This document shows positions 28,085 to 35,845 of a stretch of DNA of 64,000 bases, piece by piece. The translations under genes and the position numbers were made by a program. The notes under the pieces were generated by a model. The model was not told the DNA's origin. It did no database searches and saw only the letters and a program-made list of their open reading frames with translations. Source of the stretch: Cupriavidus sp. D384 (lineage in GTDB: Bacteria; Pseudomonadota; Gammaproteobacteria; Burkholderiales; Burkholderiaceae); the NCBI RefSeq assembly GCF_001652915.1, contig NZ_BBQI01000091.1, positions 35,881-99,880 on the forward strand. Direction: 5' to 3'. Within the stretch, counting starts at the first letter, position 1. Each line of letters begins with the position of its first letter.

Positions 28085-29149
28085 ATGACCATCGATGCCG
28101 CGCTGGCGGACAAGATCCGCCGTACCCCCAAGGCCGAACTGCACGTGCATATCGAAGGCACGCTCGAACCCGAGCTGATCTTCCGGCTGGCCCAGCGCAA
28201 CAGCGTCAAGCTGGCCTACCCCGACGTGGAGGCGCTGCGCGCGGCCTACGCGTTCACCGACCTGCAATCGTTCCTGGACATCTACTACGCCGGCGCCAGC
28301 GTGCTGCTGACCGAGGAAGATTTCTTCGACATGACGATGGACTACGTCAAGCGCGCCGTTGCCGACAACGTGCGCCATGCCGAGATCTTCTTCGATCCGC
28401 AGACCCATACCGAGCGCGGCGTGCCGATCGGCACCGTGATCGACGGTATTTCGGACGCGCTGGCGCAAGCCCGCACCGAATACGATTTTTCCAGCAGCCT
28501 GATCCTGTGCTTTCTGCGGCACCTGCCCGAAGAAGACGCGTTCGCCACGCTGGAGGCCGCGCTGCCCTACCGCGACCGCTTTGTCGGCGTTGGCCTGGAT
28601 TCGTCCGAACGCGGCAACCCGCCGGAGAAGTTCGCGCGCGTGTTCGCCAGGGCGAAGGAACTGGGCCTGCACCTGGTGGCGCATGCCGGAGAGGAAGGCC
28701 CTGCCCAGTACGTGACCGACGCCCTGGACATCCTCAAGGTCGAGCGCATCGATCACGGCGTGCGTGCGATCGATGACGCGGCGCTCGTGCAGCGCCTGGC
28801 GCGCGAACGCATCGCCCTGACCGTGTGCCCGCTGTCGAACCAGAAGCTGAAGGTCTATCCCGACCTGCGCGACCATTCGCTGAAGCAGCTGCTCGATGCC
28901 GGCGTGGCCGTGACGCTGCACTCGGACGATCCGGCTTACTTTGGCGGCTACATGAACGCCAACTGGGAAGCCACGTTCGACGCGCTGCCGCTGGACGCGG
29001 CCGATGCCCACAAGCTGGCCCGCAACAGTTTTGAAGCGGCCTTCCTGCCCGACACGCAGAAGGCCGAATTCCTGGCGGAGGTCGACCACTTCTGGTCGGC
29101 CACGCCCATGTCCCCGCCCGCAACGGCTCACGTGAGTACCACGAGCTAA
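28085..29149 (+). CDS. Adenine deaminase of the adenosine-deaminase superfamily (Add type)
   Basis: The 354-residue protein is an Add-family deaminase: zinc ligands His20 and His22 in ELHVHIEGTLEPE, a later His in HAGEEG, the catalytic HGVRA segment, and SDDPAYFGGYM holding the final Asp pair. The sequence HIEGTLEPELIF in place of the HLDG of true adenosine deaminases matches the group shown in Pseudomonas (PA0148) to deaminate adenine to hypoxanthine (adenine deaminase type 2). The location after xdhABC and before guanine deaminase fits: the product is the substrate of xanthine dehydrogenase. Databases may still label it adenosine deaminase. AAAGAGG precedes the ATG. Confidence 0.88.
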   Translation: MTIDAALADKIRRTPKAELHVHIEGTLEPELIFRLAQRNSVKLAYPDVEALRAAYAFTDLQSFLDIYYAGASVLLTEEDFFDMTMDYVKRAVADNVRHAEIFFDPQTHTERGVPIGTVIDGISDALAQARTEYDFSSSLILCFLRHLPEEDAFATLEAALPYRDRFVGVGLDSSERGNPPEKFARVFARAKELGLHLVAHAGEEGPAQYVTDALDILKVERIDHGVRAIDDAALVQRLARERIALTVCPLSNQKLKVYPDLRDHSLKQLLDAGVAVTLHSDDPAYFGGYMNANWEATFDALPLDAADAHKLARNSFEAAFLPDTQKAEFLAEVDHFWSATPMSPPATAHVSTTS

Positions 29150-29232
29150 GCGGGCGCATATCCAGAACGCCGGATGCCGCGCCCGCTGCCTGCATGGCAC
29201 GGGCGGGGCGCCGGCCGCCCCGAGACAAGACG

Positions 29233-30573
29233 ATGACGACGACTTCCCCCGCTTCCCGCACCAATGGTGCCGTCACCCGCGCCATCCGCGGCCGCATCCT
29301 TCATTTCCTGCGCGACCCGCAGTTCCATGACGATGCCTATCAGTATTGGGAAGACGGCCTGCTGATCGTGACGGCCGGCCGTGTTGCCGCCGTCGGTTCG
29401 TACGACAGCCTGGCGGGCGAGATGCCCGCCGACGCCGAGGTGATCGACCATCGCGGCAAGCTGATCGTGCCGGGCTTCATCGACACGCACATCCACTATC
29501 CGCAGACCGATATCATCGCGTCGCCGTCGCCGGGCCTGCTGCACTGGCTCGACACCTACACGTTCCCCGAGGAACGCCGCTTCAGCGACGCCGCCTACGC
29601 ACGCGGCGTGGCCGACTTCTTCACCGACGAACTGCTGCGCAACGGCACCACCACGGCCATGGTCTGGAGCACCGTGCATGCCGCCTCGGCCGACGGCCTG
29701 TTCGCCGCCAGCCAGGCGCGCAACATGCGCATGATCACCGGCAAGGTGATGATGGATCGCAACTGCCCCGAATTCCTGCGCGACACGGCCGAGTCCGGCG
29801 CACGCGAGTCGGCCGACCTGATTTCGAAGTGGCACGGCAAGGATCGCCTGGCCTACGCCATCACGCCGCGCTTTGCGCCGACGTCCACGGAAGCGCAGCT
29901 GGCCGCCTGCGGCGAGCTGGCCCGTGCCCACGACGACGTCTTTATCCAGACCCACGTGGCCGAAAACCGCGACGAGGTGAAATGGGTGGCCGAGCTGTTT
30001 CCCGACGCCCGCAGCTACCTGGACGTCTACGACCGCTACAACCTGCTGCGCCCGGGCGCGTTCTACGGGCACGCGATCTACCTCGACCCCGAGGATCGCC
30101 GCCGGCTGGCCGACAGCGGCGCGGCGGTGGCCCACTGCCCCACGTCGAACCTGTTCCTGGGCAGCGGCTTTTATGATTTCCACCAGTCCGACGCCAACCG
30201 CCTGAACGTGACACTGGCCACCGACGTGGGCGGCGGCACGTCGTTCTCGATGTTCCGCACGATGAACGCGGCCCACAAGGTGGCGCGCATGGGCGGCTAT
30301 CACCTGACCGCCCTGCGCATGTTCTACCTGGCCACGCGTGCGGCGGCCGAGGCACTGGGCTGGCAGGACCGCATCGGCAGCTTCGAGCCGGGCTGCGAGG
30401 CCGATTTCCTGGTGCTGGACCCCGAGGCCACGCCGCTGATCGCGCGCCGCAGCCACCGCTCGGAAACGCTGGAGGAACAACTGTTCGCGTTTGCGATGCT
30501 GGGCGACGACCGCGTGATCGACAGCGTCTACATCATGGGCGAGGAGACGGCCGACGTGCCGGTGGCAGCCTGA
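29233..30573 (+). CDS. guaD: Guanine deaminase GuaD
   Basis: GuaD hydrolyses guanine to xanthine and ammonia, feeding xanthine dehydrogenase. It is an amidohydrolase-fold zinc enzyme: His86 and His88 in GFIDTHIHYPQTD, the later ligands in THVAENRDEV and YGHAIYLD, the substrate-binding CPTSNLFLGSG and the metal Asp in ATDVGGGTSFS. I start at MTTTSPASRT (446 residues); an upstream GTG/ATG frame adds 13 residues without similarity. It ends the purine-salvage run that starts at xdhA; a strong terminator follows. Confidence 0.95.
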   Translation: MTTTSPASRTNGAVTRAIRGRILHFLRDPQFHDDAYQYWEDGLLIVTAGRVAAVGSYDSLAGEMPADAEVIDHRGKLIVPGFIDTHIHYPQTDIIASPSPGLLHWLDTYTFPEERRFSDAAYARGVADFFTDELLRNGTTTAMVWSTVHAASADGLFAASQARNMRMITGKVMMDRNCPEFLRDTAESGARESADLISKWHGKDRLAYAITPRFAPTSTEAQLAACGELARAHDDVFIQTHVAENRDEVKWVAELFPDARSYLDVYDRYNLLRPGAFYGHAIYLDPEDRRRLADSGAAVAHCPTSNLFLGSGFYDFHQSDANRLNVTLATDVGGGTSFSMFRTMNAAHKVARMGGYHLTALRMFYLATRAAAEALGWQDRIGSFEPGCEADFLVLDPEATPLIARRSHRSETLEEQLFAFAMLGDDRVIDSVYIMGEETADVPVAA

Positions 30574-30591
30574 CCACACGGCCTTGCCGGC

Positions 30592-30629
30592 AAGGGGCTT
30601 TCCGGGCGCATGCGAACGGAAAGCCCCTT
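30592..30629 (+). terminator. Intrinsic terminator after guaD
   Basis: A perfect 12-bp stem (AAGGGGCTTTCC at 30592-30603 with 30618-30629) has a 14-nt loop and continues into TT. It separates guaD from the desaturase gene. Confidence 0.82.
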
Positions 30630-30744
30630 TTAGAGGCCATGTATTGACCGGAATCAACACAATCGTCATCAAACCCTTCTAGCCTGTCGCATCCGTGCGC
30701 CCTCAAGACTGGGCGCCACCGCATTCCGACTCGCTGGACCATCG

Positions 30745-31935
30745 ATGACTGCCCGATCCGACACCCTTTCCGCTGCCGATGCCCAAGACATCGGCGCGGC
30801 GGCCGCCCCCGGCCAAGCCCGCCAGACTCACCAGAACCGCCCTGCCGGCAACGTTCCGCTGCCGGAACCCATCGCCTTCGAGGCACCGTTCCCCAATCGC
30901 AAGACCATCCGCAGCTGGCTGATCCCGCTGGGCCGCCGCAGCACGCCACGCGCGCTGATGCTGTTCGCGTTCGACTACGCGCTGTTCGCGGCCGTGCTGG
31001 CCGGCGTGGTACTGCTGTCGGCGTGGTGGGCCAAGGTGGGCCTGGGCGTGCTGGCCGGCCTGATCATCGCGCGGCTGTTCATCATCGGCCACGACGCCTG
31101 CCACCAGAGCCTGACCGACAACCGCAGCCTGAACAAATGGCTGGGCCGGCTGACCTTCCTGCCCTCGCTGACGCCTTACAGCCTGTGGGAAGTGGGCCAT
31201 AACGTCGTGCATCACGGCTACACCAACCTGAAGGGTTTCGACTTTGTCTGGGCGCCCTACTCGCTCGAGGAATTCCGCGCGCTGCCGCGCCGCCGCCGTG
31301 TGATGGAGCGCATCTACCGCAACGGCGTTGGCGCCGGGCTGTACTACCTGATCGAGATCTGGTGGTTCAAGCTGTTCTTCCCGAGCAAGCGCCAGATGGC
31401 CACGCGCCGCCCGATCTTCATGTGGGACTGCACGCTGGTGGCCGCGTTCGGCGCGCTGTGGATCGGCGCGCTGGCCTGGCTGGCCATCGCCACGGACCAG
31501 TCCGTGCTGCTGATGATCGGCACCGGTTTCGTGCTGCCATTCCTGGTCTGGAACACCACGGTCGGTTTCGTGCTCTACGTCCATCACACGCATACAAGCG
31601 TGGCCTGGTACGACACCAAGCCGATGTGGGCCAAGGCCCAGCCGTTCGTGTCGACGACCGTGCACCTGCGCTTCGGCATGGGCATTGGCGCGGCGCTGCA
31701 TCACATCATGGAACACACGGCGCACCACGTGGACATGAGCGTGCCGCTGTACCAGCTCAAGCGCGCGCAGGCGCTGCTCGAACACGCGCTGCCGGGCCGC
31801 ATCATCATCGAGAACTTCTCGTGGCGCTGGTACTTCCAGACCGCCCGCCGCTGCAAGCTCTACGACTTCAAGGCCCTGTGCTGGACCGATTTCCGCGGTC
31901 GCCAGACCAGCGAGAACAGCCCCGTGCCGGCCTGA
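30745..31935 (+). CDS. Membrane fatty acid desaturase
   Basis: The 396-residue membrane protein carries the three histidine boxes of membrane di-iron desaturases: GHDACH (115-120), GHNVVHH (151-157) and HHIMEHTAHH near residue 315. Four hydrophobic segments frame them. Box spacing matches acyl-lipid delta-12/omega-3-type desaturases of proteobacteria, which insert double bonds into phospholipid acyl chains. The N-terminal 45 residues are disordered. It has its own unit between terminators; nothing links it to the purine genes around it. The regiospecificity cannot be told from sequence. Confidence 0.88.
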   Translation: MTARSDTLSAADAQDIGAAAAPGQARQTHQNRPAGNVPLPEPIAFEAPFPNRKTIRSWLIPLGRRSTPRALMLFAFDYALFAAVLAGVVLLSAWWAKVGLGVLAGLIIARLFIIGHDACHQSLTDNRSLNKWLGRLTFLPSLTPYSLWEVGHNVVHHGYTNLKGFDFVWAPYSLEEFRALPRRRRVMERIYRNGVGAGLYYLIEIWWFKLFFPSKRQMATRRPIFMWDCTLVAAFGALWIGALAWLAIATDQSVLLMIGTGFVLPFLVWNTTVGFVLYVHHTHTSVAWYDTKPMWAKAQPFVSTTVHLRFGMGIGAALHHIMEHTAHHVDMSVPLYQLKRAQALLEHALPGRIIIENFSWRWYFQTARRCKLYDFKALCWTDFRGRQTSENSPVPA

Positions 31936-32255
31936 GAATCATTCGCAAAGACATCGCAAAAAAGCCAGATTGATGGACATTACCCATCGGTCTGGCTAAA
32001 ATGCGGGCTTCCATTGGGGAGTAGCCGCCCTGATCTCACCGCGCCGCGCAATGCGGCACCCGGAAGACAGGGGCGTACGTCAACAGACTTGACCAAATGC
32101 CGGTTCGGCAGGCGGTTATGGCGTGCGCAGCCCAGGACCTTGTGTCCGGCGCCTGGCGAGACCGATGACCATACCTTTCTGGCCGGGCCGGGAAAGGTAT
32201 GTGTCATTGGCATCTCGCGAGATGCGTTTGCGGCCCGGTTATTGCACCTATAAAA
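31936..32255 (+). promoter_or_regulatory. yybP-ykoY (Mn2+) riboswitch with its promoter, upstream of the GDT1-family gene
   Basis: TGGACA (31974-31979) and TAAAAT (31997-32002) form a strong sigma-70 promoter with a 17-nt spacer. The RNA then shows the yybP-ykoY hallmarks in order: GGGGAGTAG (32016-32024), CGTCAACAGACTTG (32078-32091), and GGCGAGACC with ATGACC (32155-32170) followed by ATACCTTT. ATACCTTT (32171-32178) pairs perfectly with AAAGGTAT (32193-32200), a likely switching helix. A 14-bp palindrome CATCTCGCGAGATG (32211-32224) follows. No Shine-Dalgarno is evident before the ATG at 32256. These elements sense Mn2+ and turn on exporters such as UPF0016/MneA proteins. Confidence 0.85.
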
Positions 32256-32831
32256 ATGGAATCGTTCCTCGTCTCCACAGGTATCGTCGCACTCGCCGAA
32301 ATGGGCGACAAGACGCAGTTGCTGTCGCTCGTGCTGGCCGCGCGGTATCGCAAGCCTCTCCCCATCATCCTTGGCATCCTGATCGCCACCCTGGTCAACC
32401 ACGGCTTTGCCGGCGCGCTGGGCGGCTGGATTACCGGCGTGCTGGGCGCCAACCTGCTGCGCTGGATTCTTGGCCTTGGCTTTATTGCGATGGCAGGCTG
32501 GATGCTGATTCCCGACAAGCTCGACGACGCCGAGGAAGCCAAGCCGGTCAAGGGCGCGCTGGGCATCCTGGGCACCACGATCGTGGCGTTTTTCTTTGCC
32601 GAGATGGGCGACAAGACGCAGATCGCCACCGTAGCCCTGGCAGCGCGCTTCCATGGCGAAGTGCTGGCCGTGGTTGCCGGCACCACGTTCGGCATGATGC
32701 TGGCCAATGCACCGGCCGTGCTGCTGGGCGACCGCTTCGCCAACAAGATGCCGATCGCGCTGGTCCACAAGATTGCGGCGGCCATCTTCCTGGTGCTGGG
32801 CCTGCTGGCGCTGTTCAACGTGGGCGGCTGA
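32256..32831 (+). CDS. TMEM165/GDT1 (UPF0016) family Mn2+/Ca2+ transporter
   Basis: The 191-residue inner membrane protein has two copies of the family signature EMGDKTQ, one near the start (ALAEMGDKTQLLSL) and one in the middle (FFAEMGDKTQIATV), each in a three-helix repeat. Six membrane segments are expected, with a short acidic loop between. Bacterial members (MneA) export Mn2+ and protect against Mn toxicity, which fits the Mn-sensing riboswitch in its leader. I start at MESFLVSTG. No strong ribosome binding site is seen, so the riboswitch may control translation as well as transcription. Confidence 0.93.
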   Translation: MESFLVSTGIVALAEMGDKTQLLSLVLAARYRKPLPIILGILIATLVNHGFAGALGGWITGVLGANLLRWILGLGFIAMAGWMLIPDKLDDAEEAKPVKGALGILGTTIVAFFFAEMGDKTQIATVALAARFHGEVLAVVAGTTFGMMLANAPAVLLGDRFANKMPIALVHKIAAAIFLVLGLLALFNVGG

Positions 32832-32852
32832 TGCCACATCGGCAGCACAAAT

Positions 32853-32875
32853 AAAAAAACGGGGCCGAAGCCCCG
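32853..32875 (-). terminator. Intrinsic terminator of uraH-puuD
   Basis: On the minus strand CGGGGC-TTCG-GCCCCG is followed by a run of seven T. The UUCG tetraloop and T tract make a strong terminator, 80 bases after the puuD stop codon, in the gap to the convergent GDT1 gene. Confidence 0.85.
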
Positions 32876-32954
32876 CTCAAACCCTCGCCGGTCCGGTACA
32901 GCCGGCTGCTGACTGCGCAGCCTCCGGACCGTCGATCACCGATGCCCGGTCAAA

Positions 32955-34166
32955 TTAGTTGGTCGTCTTTGCGCCGCCCTCGAACCACTGGCCCAGCAGG
33001 GCACGTTCGTCGTCCGTGATCTGGGTGACGTTACCCAGCGGCATGGCCTTCTGCTGCACGGCCTGCTGGTAGATCAGCTGGGCGTGCGACTTGATACCGT
33101 CGGCGCTATCGAGCTTGATGCCCTTGGCGGCCGTCGGCATCATCTTCGGCTGCTCGGCATGGCACTGCACGCAGCGCGTGTTCATGATTTCCTGCACCTT
33201 CACGAAGCTCACGGCCGTTGCGGCGGCGTCGCCGTCAGCGCTCTTGGCGACTTGCGGACGCGGCTGCGGGGCGATCAGGAATGCCACCAGGCCCAGGCAT
33301 GCCACACCGGCGGCCGGCCACGCGATGTTGATCTTGCCCTTGTGCTTCAGGATGAAGAACTGACGGATCATCACGCCAGCCAGCATCACCATGATCAACA
33401 CCAGCCAGTTGTTCTTGGCCGCGTACGTCATGCTGTAGTGGTTGGACAGCATCGCGAACAGCACCGGCAGCGTGAAGTACGTGTTGTGCACGCTGCGCTG
33501 CTTGCCGCGCTTGCCGTGGATCGGGTCCACCGGCTGGCCGGCCTTCAGTGCCGCCACCACCTTGCGCTGGCCCGGAATGATCCAGAACAGCACGTTCGCG
33601 CTCATGATCGTGGCGATCATCGCGCCGGTCAGCAGGAATGCCGCACGGCCCGCGAAGATATGGCAGGCCACGAAAGCTGCCACGGCCACATACACGGCCA
33701 CCAGGATGCCCACGGTCCGGTCGCTCTTGCCGAAGATGCGGCAGATCGCGTCATAGACCACCCAGCCAACGATCAGGTACGTCACGGCAAAGCCCACGGC
33801 GGCGCCGGGCGACATGTCGTAGACGTTCTTGTCGATCAGGAACGTGCTGGCGTTGAACAGGTACAGCACCACCAGCAGCGCAAAGCCGCTCATCCACGTG
33901 GAGTACGACTCCCAGTAGAACCAGTGCAGGTTCTCGGGCAGCGACTTCGGTGCGGTCAGGTATTTCTGCGGGTTGTAGAAGCCGCCACCGTGCACGGCCC
34001 ACAGTTCGCCATCGACGCCCTTGTCCTTCAGGCCGGTATCGATGGGACGCGTCAGGCTGTTGTCCAGCCAGACGAAATAGAACGACGAACCGATCCAGGC
34101 GATCGCCGTAATGACGTGCAGCCAACGCAACAGCAGATTGGCCCAGTCGAGAATGTAGCCTTCCAT
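32955..34166 (-). CDS. puuD: Urate hydroxylase PuuD (membrane protein with C-terminal cytochrome c domain)
   Basis: PuuD oxidises urate to 5-hydroxyisourate at the inner membrane and passes electrons to the respiratory chain instead of making H2O2 as soluble uricase does. The 403-residue protein (start MEGYILDWANLLLRWLHV, AAGGAG upstream) has eight or so membrane helices with conserved His residues (WLHVITAIAWIGSSFY, CHIFAGRAAF) and a cytochrome c domain with the haem motif CVQCH at 332-336 and a probable axial Met375 (KAMPLGNVT). It follows uraH by 31 bases, so urate oxidation and the next hydrolysis are co-transcribed. Confidence 0.94.
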   Translation of the reverse strand: MEGYILDWANLLLRWLHVITAIAWIGSSFYFVWLDNSLTRPIDTGLKDKGVDGELWAVHGGGFYNPQKYLTAPKSLPENLHWFYWESYSTWMSGFALLVVLYLFNASTFLIDKNVYDMSPGAAVGFAVTYLIVGWVVYDAICRIFGKSDRTVGILVAVYVAVAAFVACHIFAGRAAFLLTGAMIATIMSANVLFWIIPGQRKVVAALKAGQPVDPIHGKRGKQRSVHNTYFTLPVLFAMLSNHYSMTYAAKNNWLVLIMVMLAGVMIRQFFILKHKGKINIAWPAAGVACLGLVAFLIAPQPRPQVAKSADGDAAATAVSFVKVQEIMNTRCVQCHAEQPKMMPTAAKGIKLDSADGIKSHAQLIYQQAVQQKAMPLGNVTQITDDERALLGQWFEGGAKTTN

Positions 34167-34197
34167 GACTTGTCTCCTTGTTCCCGTCCGCCTTGAC

Positions 34198-34551
34198 TCA
34201 GCTGCCGCGGTAGGTCGAGTACGACCACGGCGACACCAGCAGGGGCACGTGGTAGTGCGCGTTCGTGTCGGCAATGCCGAAACGCAGCGTCACCACATCA
34301 AGGAATGCCGGCTCGGGCAGTTTCACGCCCTGGGCACGGAAGTAGGCGCCAGCGCCGAAATCGAGTTCGTAGACGCCAGGCTGCAGGTCGGCCCCATCCA
34401 GCAGGGGCTGGTCGGCACGGCCGTCGTGGTTGGTCTGGATCGACTTCAGCGTCTCGCGACGATTGTCGACAATTTTATGCAGGGTAACCGACATGCCGGC
34501 ACCGGGCGTACCGGCGGCAGTGTCGAGAACGTGAGTGGTCAAGCGTCCCAT
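34198..34551 (-). CDS. uraH: 5-Hydroxyisourate hydrolase UraH
   Basis: UraH opens 5-hydroxyisourate to OHCU, the second step of urate to allantoin. The 117-residue transthyretin-like protein has the active-site His7 in THVLDTAAG, the RADQPLLDG segment and the family-defining C-terminal YRGS. The length is standard without a signal peptide, so it is cytoplasmic. AAGGAAG precedes the ATG. It heads the uraH-puuD unit, divergent from the gntR gene, with several palindromes in between. Confidence 0.95.
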   Translation of the reverse strand: MGRLTTHVLDTAAGTPGAGMSVTLHKIVDNRRETLKSIQTNHDGRADQPLLDGADLQPGVYELDFGAGAYFRAQGVKLPEPAFLDVVTLRFGIADTNAHYHVPLLVSPWSYSTYRGS

Positions 34552-34897
34552 CCTGTTCTTCCTTTGGAGTGTGGGTTGTGAGGGGCGCCGCTGCCTTCAC
34601 TAGCACCATTTGTGGGAAATGGTGCCCGCTCGGTACGTGTTTCAACGCATCCCGGCGCTGGATTGGTGCGAGGCGACAATGCGCCTGCCCTATCCTGATG
34701 ACAACTCGGTAAATACCCGTAGTTGTCGGAAACCTGGGTCGGTTTTGTTGACAATGGTGCTTGCATATCCAAATAATTGTCAACAATTTTTAGATCGGCG
34801 AAGCCAAATGATCGATATCAAGACCCTTGATGTTGATGTGTGAACGGCTCGTTACGATCGCTGACCATCGCCTCTCCTGCTTTTACGAGTGCCCAGC
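34552..34897. promoter_or_regulatory. Divergent uraH/gntR control region with multiple GACAA/TTGTC operator-like sites
   Basis: The gap holds a perfect 9-bp inverted repeat GCACCATTT-N5-AAATGGTGC (34603-34625) close to uraH, and GACAACT...AGTTGTC (34700-34727). An 11-bp inverted repeat TTGTTGACAAT (34745-34755) / ATTGTCAACAA (34776-34786) follows. Each arm of the last is itself a TTGT-N2-ACAA palindrome of the type bound by FCD-family GntR regulators. GACAA also occurs at 34675, 34700 and 34750, 25-50 bases apart. The GntR encoded next is the likely ligand. Confidence 0.65.
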
Positions 34898-35638
34898 ATG
34901 TCCAAGAATCTCAAGCTGATTGCCGCCGACGCCCTGCCCGCGCCCACCGATAACAAGCCCGCCCGCAAGGGGTCGGTGGAAGAGCGCATGTATCACGAGA
35001 TCTACGACGCGATCATGGAGCACCGGCTGCCGCCCCGGACCAAGCTGACCGAGCATTCGCTTTGCGAAATCTATGCCACCGCACGTCACACCGTGCGCAA
35101 GGTGCTGTCGCGCCTGGCCGCCGACGGCATGGTCGACTTGGAGCCGAACCGCGGCGCGTTCATTGCCAGCCCGTCCACCGACGAGGCCCATGACATGTTC
35201 GAGCTGCGCCAGATGCTGGAACGCGCGGTGCTGGAAAAGCTGGCCGCCATGCCCAACGTGCGCAGCGTGATCGCCCCGCTGCGCAAGATGGTGAACGACG
35301 AGCGCCAGGCCTTCCTGACCCACGAGCGCCCGACCTGGATCCGCCTGTCGGCCGAATTCCACACCGCGCTGGCCGAGCTTTCCGGCAACGAACTGCTGGT
35401 GACGATGATGCGCCGGCTGGTGTCGCGCACCACGCTGATGATTGCCAGCGTGGAAGCCCCGGGTCACAACGCCTGCTCGTTCGACGAGCACGACGACATT
35501 CTCGACGCACTGGAACAGGGCGATGCCGCACTGGCCCAGTCGCGCATGGCGCACCACCTTGGCGCCTGCGCGGACCGCGTGCAGCCGGACGAGCCCGGCA
35601 ACTTCGATCTTCGCACCGTGCTGGGCCGCTCCACCTAG
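34898..35638 (+). CDS. GntR family (FadR/FCD) regulator of urate genes
   Basis: The protein (246 residues from MSKNLKLIAADAL; a GTG three codons earlier is possible) has a winged HTH at about residues 25-95 (YHEIYDAIMEHRLPPRTKL, RHTVRKVLSRLAADGMVDL) and an FCD ligand domain with metal-binding-type positions (ELRQMLERAVLEKLA, FHTALAEL, HDDILDALEQGD). It sits between uraH-puuD and the NCS2 permease and puuE genes, so it is the best candidate for local control of urate catabolism. TTGT-N2-ACAA sites in its own promoter suggest autoregulation. The inducer may be a pathway intermediate such as allantoin or urate; this is inference. Confidence 0.9.
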   Translation: MSKNLKLIAADALPAPTDNKPARKGSVEERMYHEIYDAIMEHRLPPRTKLTEHSLCEIYATARHTVRKVLSRLAADGMVDLEPNRGAFIASPSTDEAHDMFELRQMLERAVLEKLAAMPNVRSVIAPLRKMVNDERQAFLTHERPTWIRLSAEFHTALAELSGNELLVTMMRRLVSRTTLMIASVEAPGHNACSFDEHDDILDALEQGDAALAQSRMAHHLGACADRVQPDEPGNFDLRTVLGRST

Positions 35639-35657
35639 CACGATGTTCCCGCCGCCG

Positions 35658-35679
35658 GGCAACAGAGTCCCCTGTTGCC
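35658..35679. repeat. Perfect 8-bp inverted repeat after gntR
   Basis: GGCAACAG-N6-CTGTTGCC follows the gntR stop by about 20 bases. It has no T tract, so it may be an operator or an RNA hairpin rather than a terminator. Confidence 0.45.
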
Positions 35680-35739
35680 GATGCAGGCCCACCGGTTTTC
35701 CGTCGCTGATCAAGCCCGCCAGAGGCGCGACTGAAACCG

Positions 35740-35784
35740 GACAAGAACCGCCAACAATCGCCCACGACAAGAGGCGACGACAAG
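35740..35784 (+). promoter_or_regulatory. Four (G/A)ACAA boxes with an exact 13-nt period before the NCS2 permease gene
   Basis: GACAAG at 35740, AACAAT at 35753, GACAAG at 35766 and GACAAG at 35779 are each exactly 13 bases apart. The intervening seven bases are GC-rich and not conserved. The array ends 62 bases before the permease ATG. A similar array precedes puuE. Confidence 0.6.
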
Positions 35785-35845
35785 GCGGTCAAGGGTGGAA
35801 CCCGGCGCGCGTTCCCATCGAAACCAAAGGAGAGGAGACACACCC

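Noticed and set aside
35791..35810. A sigma-54 promoter before the NCS2 permease gene
   Set aside because: The GG and GC spacing fits, but TGGAAC and the -12 region (CGCGC) differ too much from consensus.
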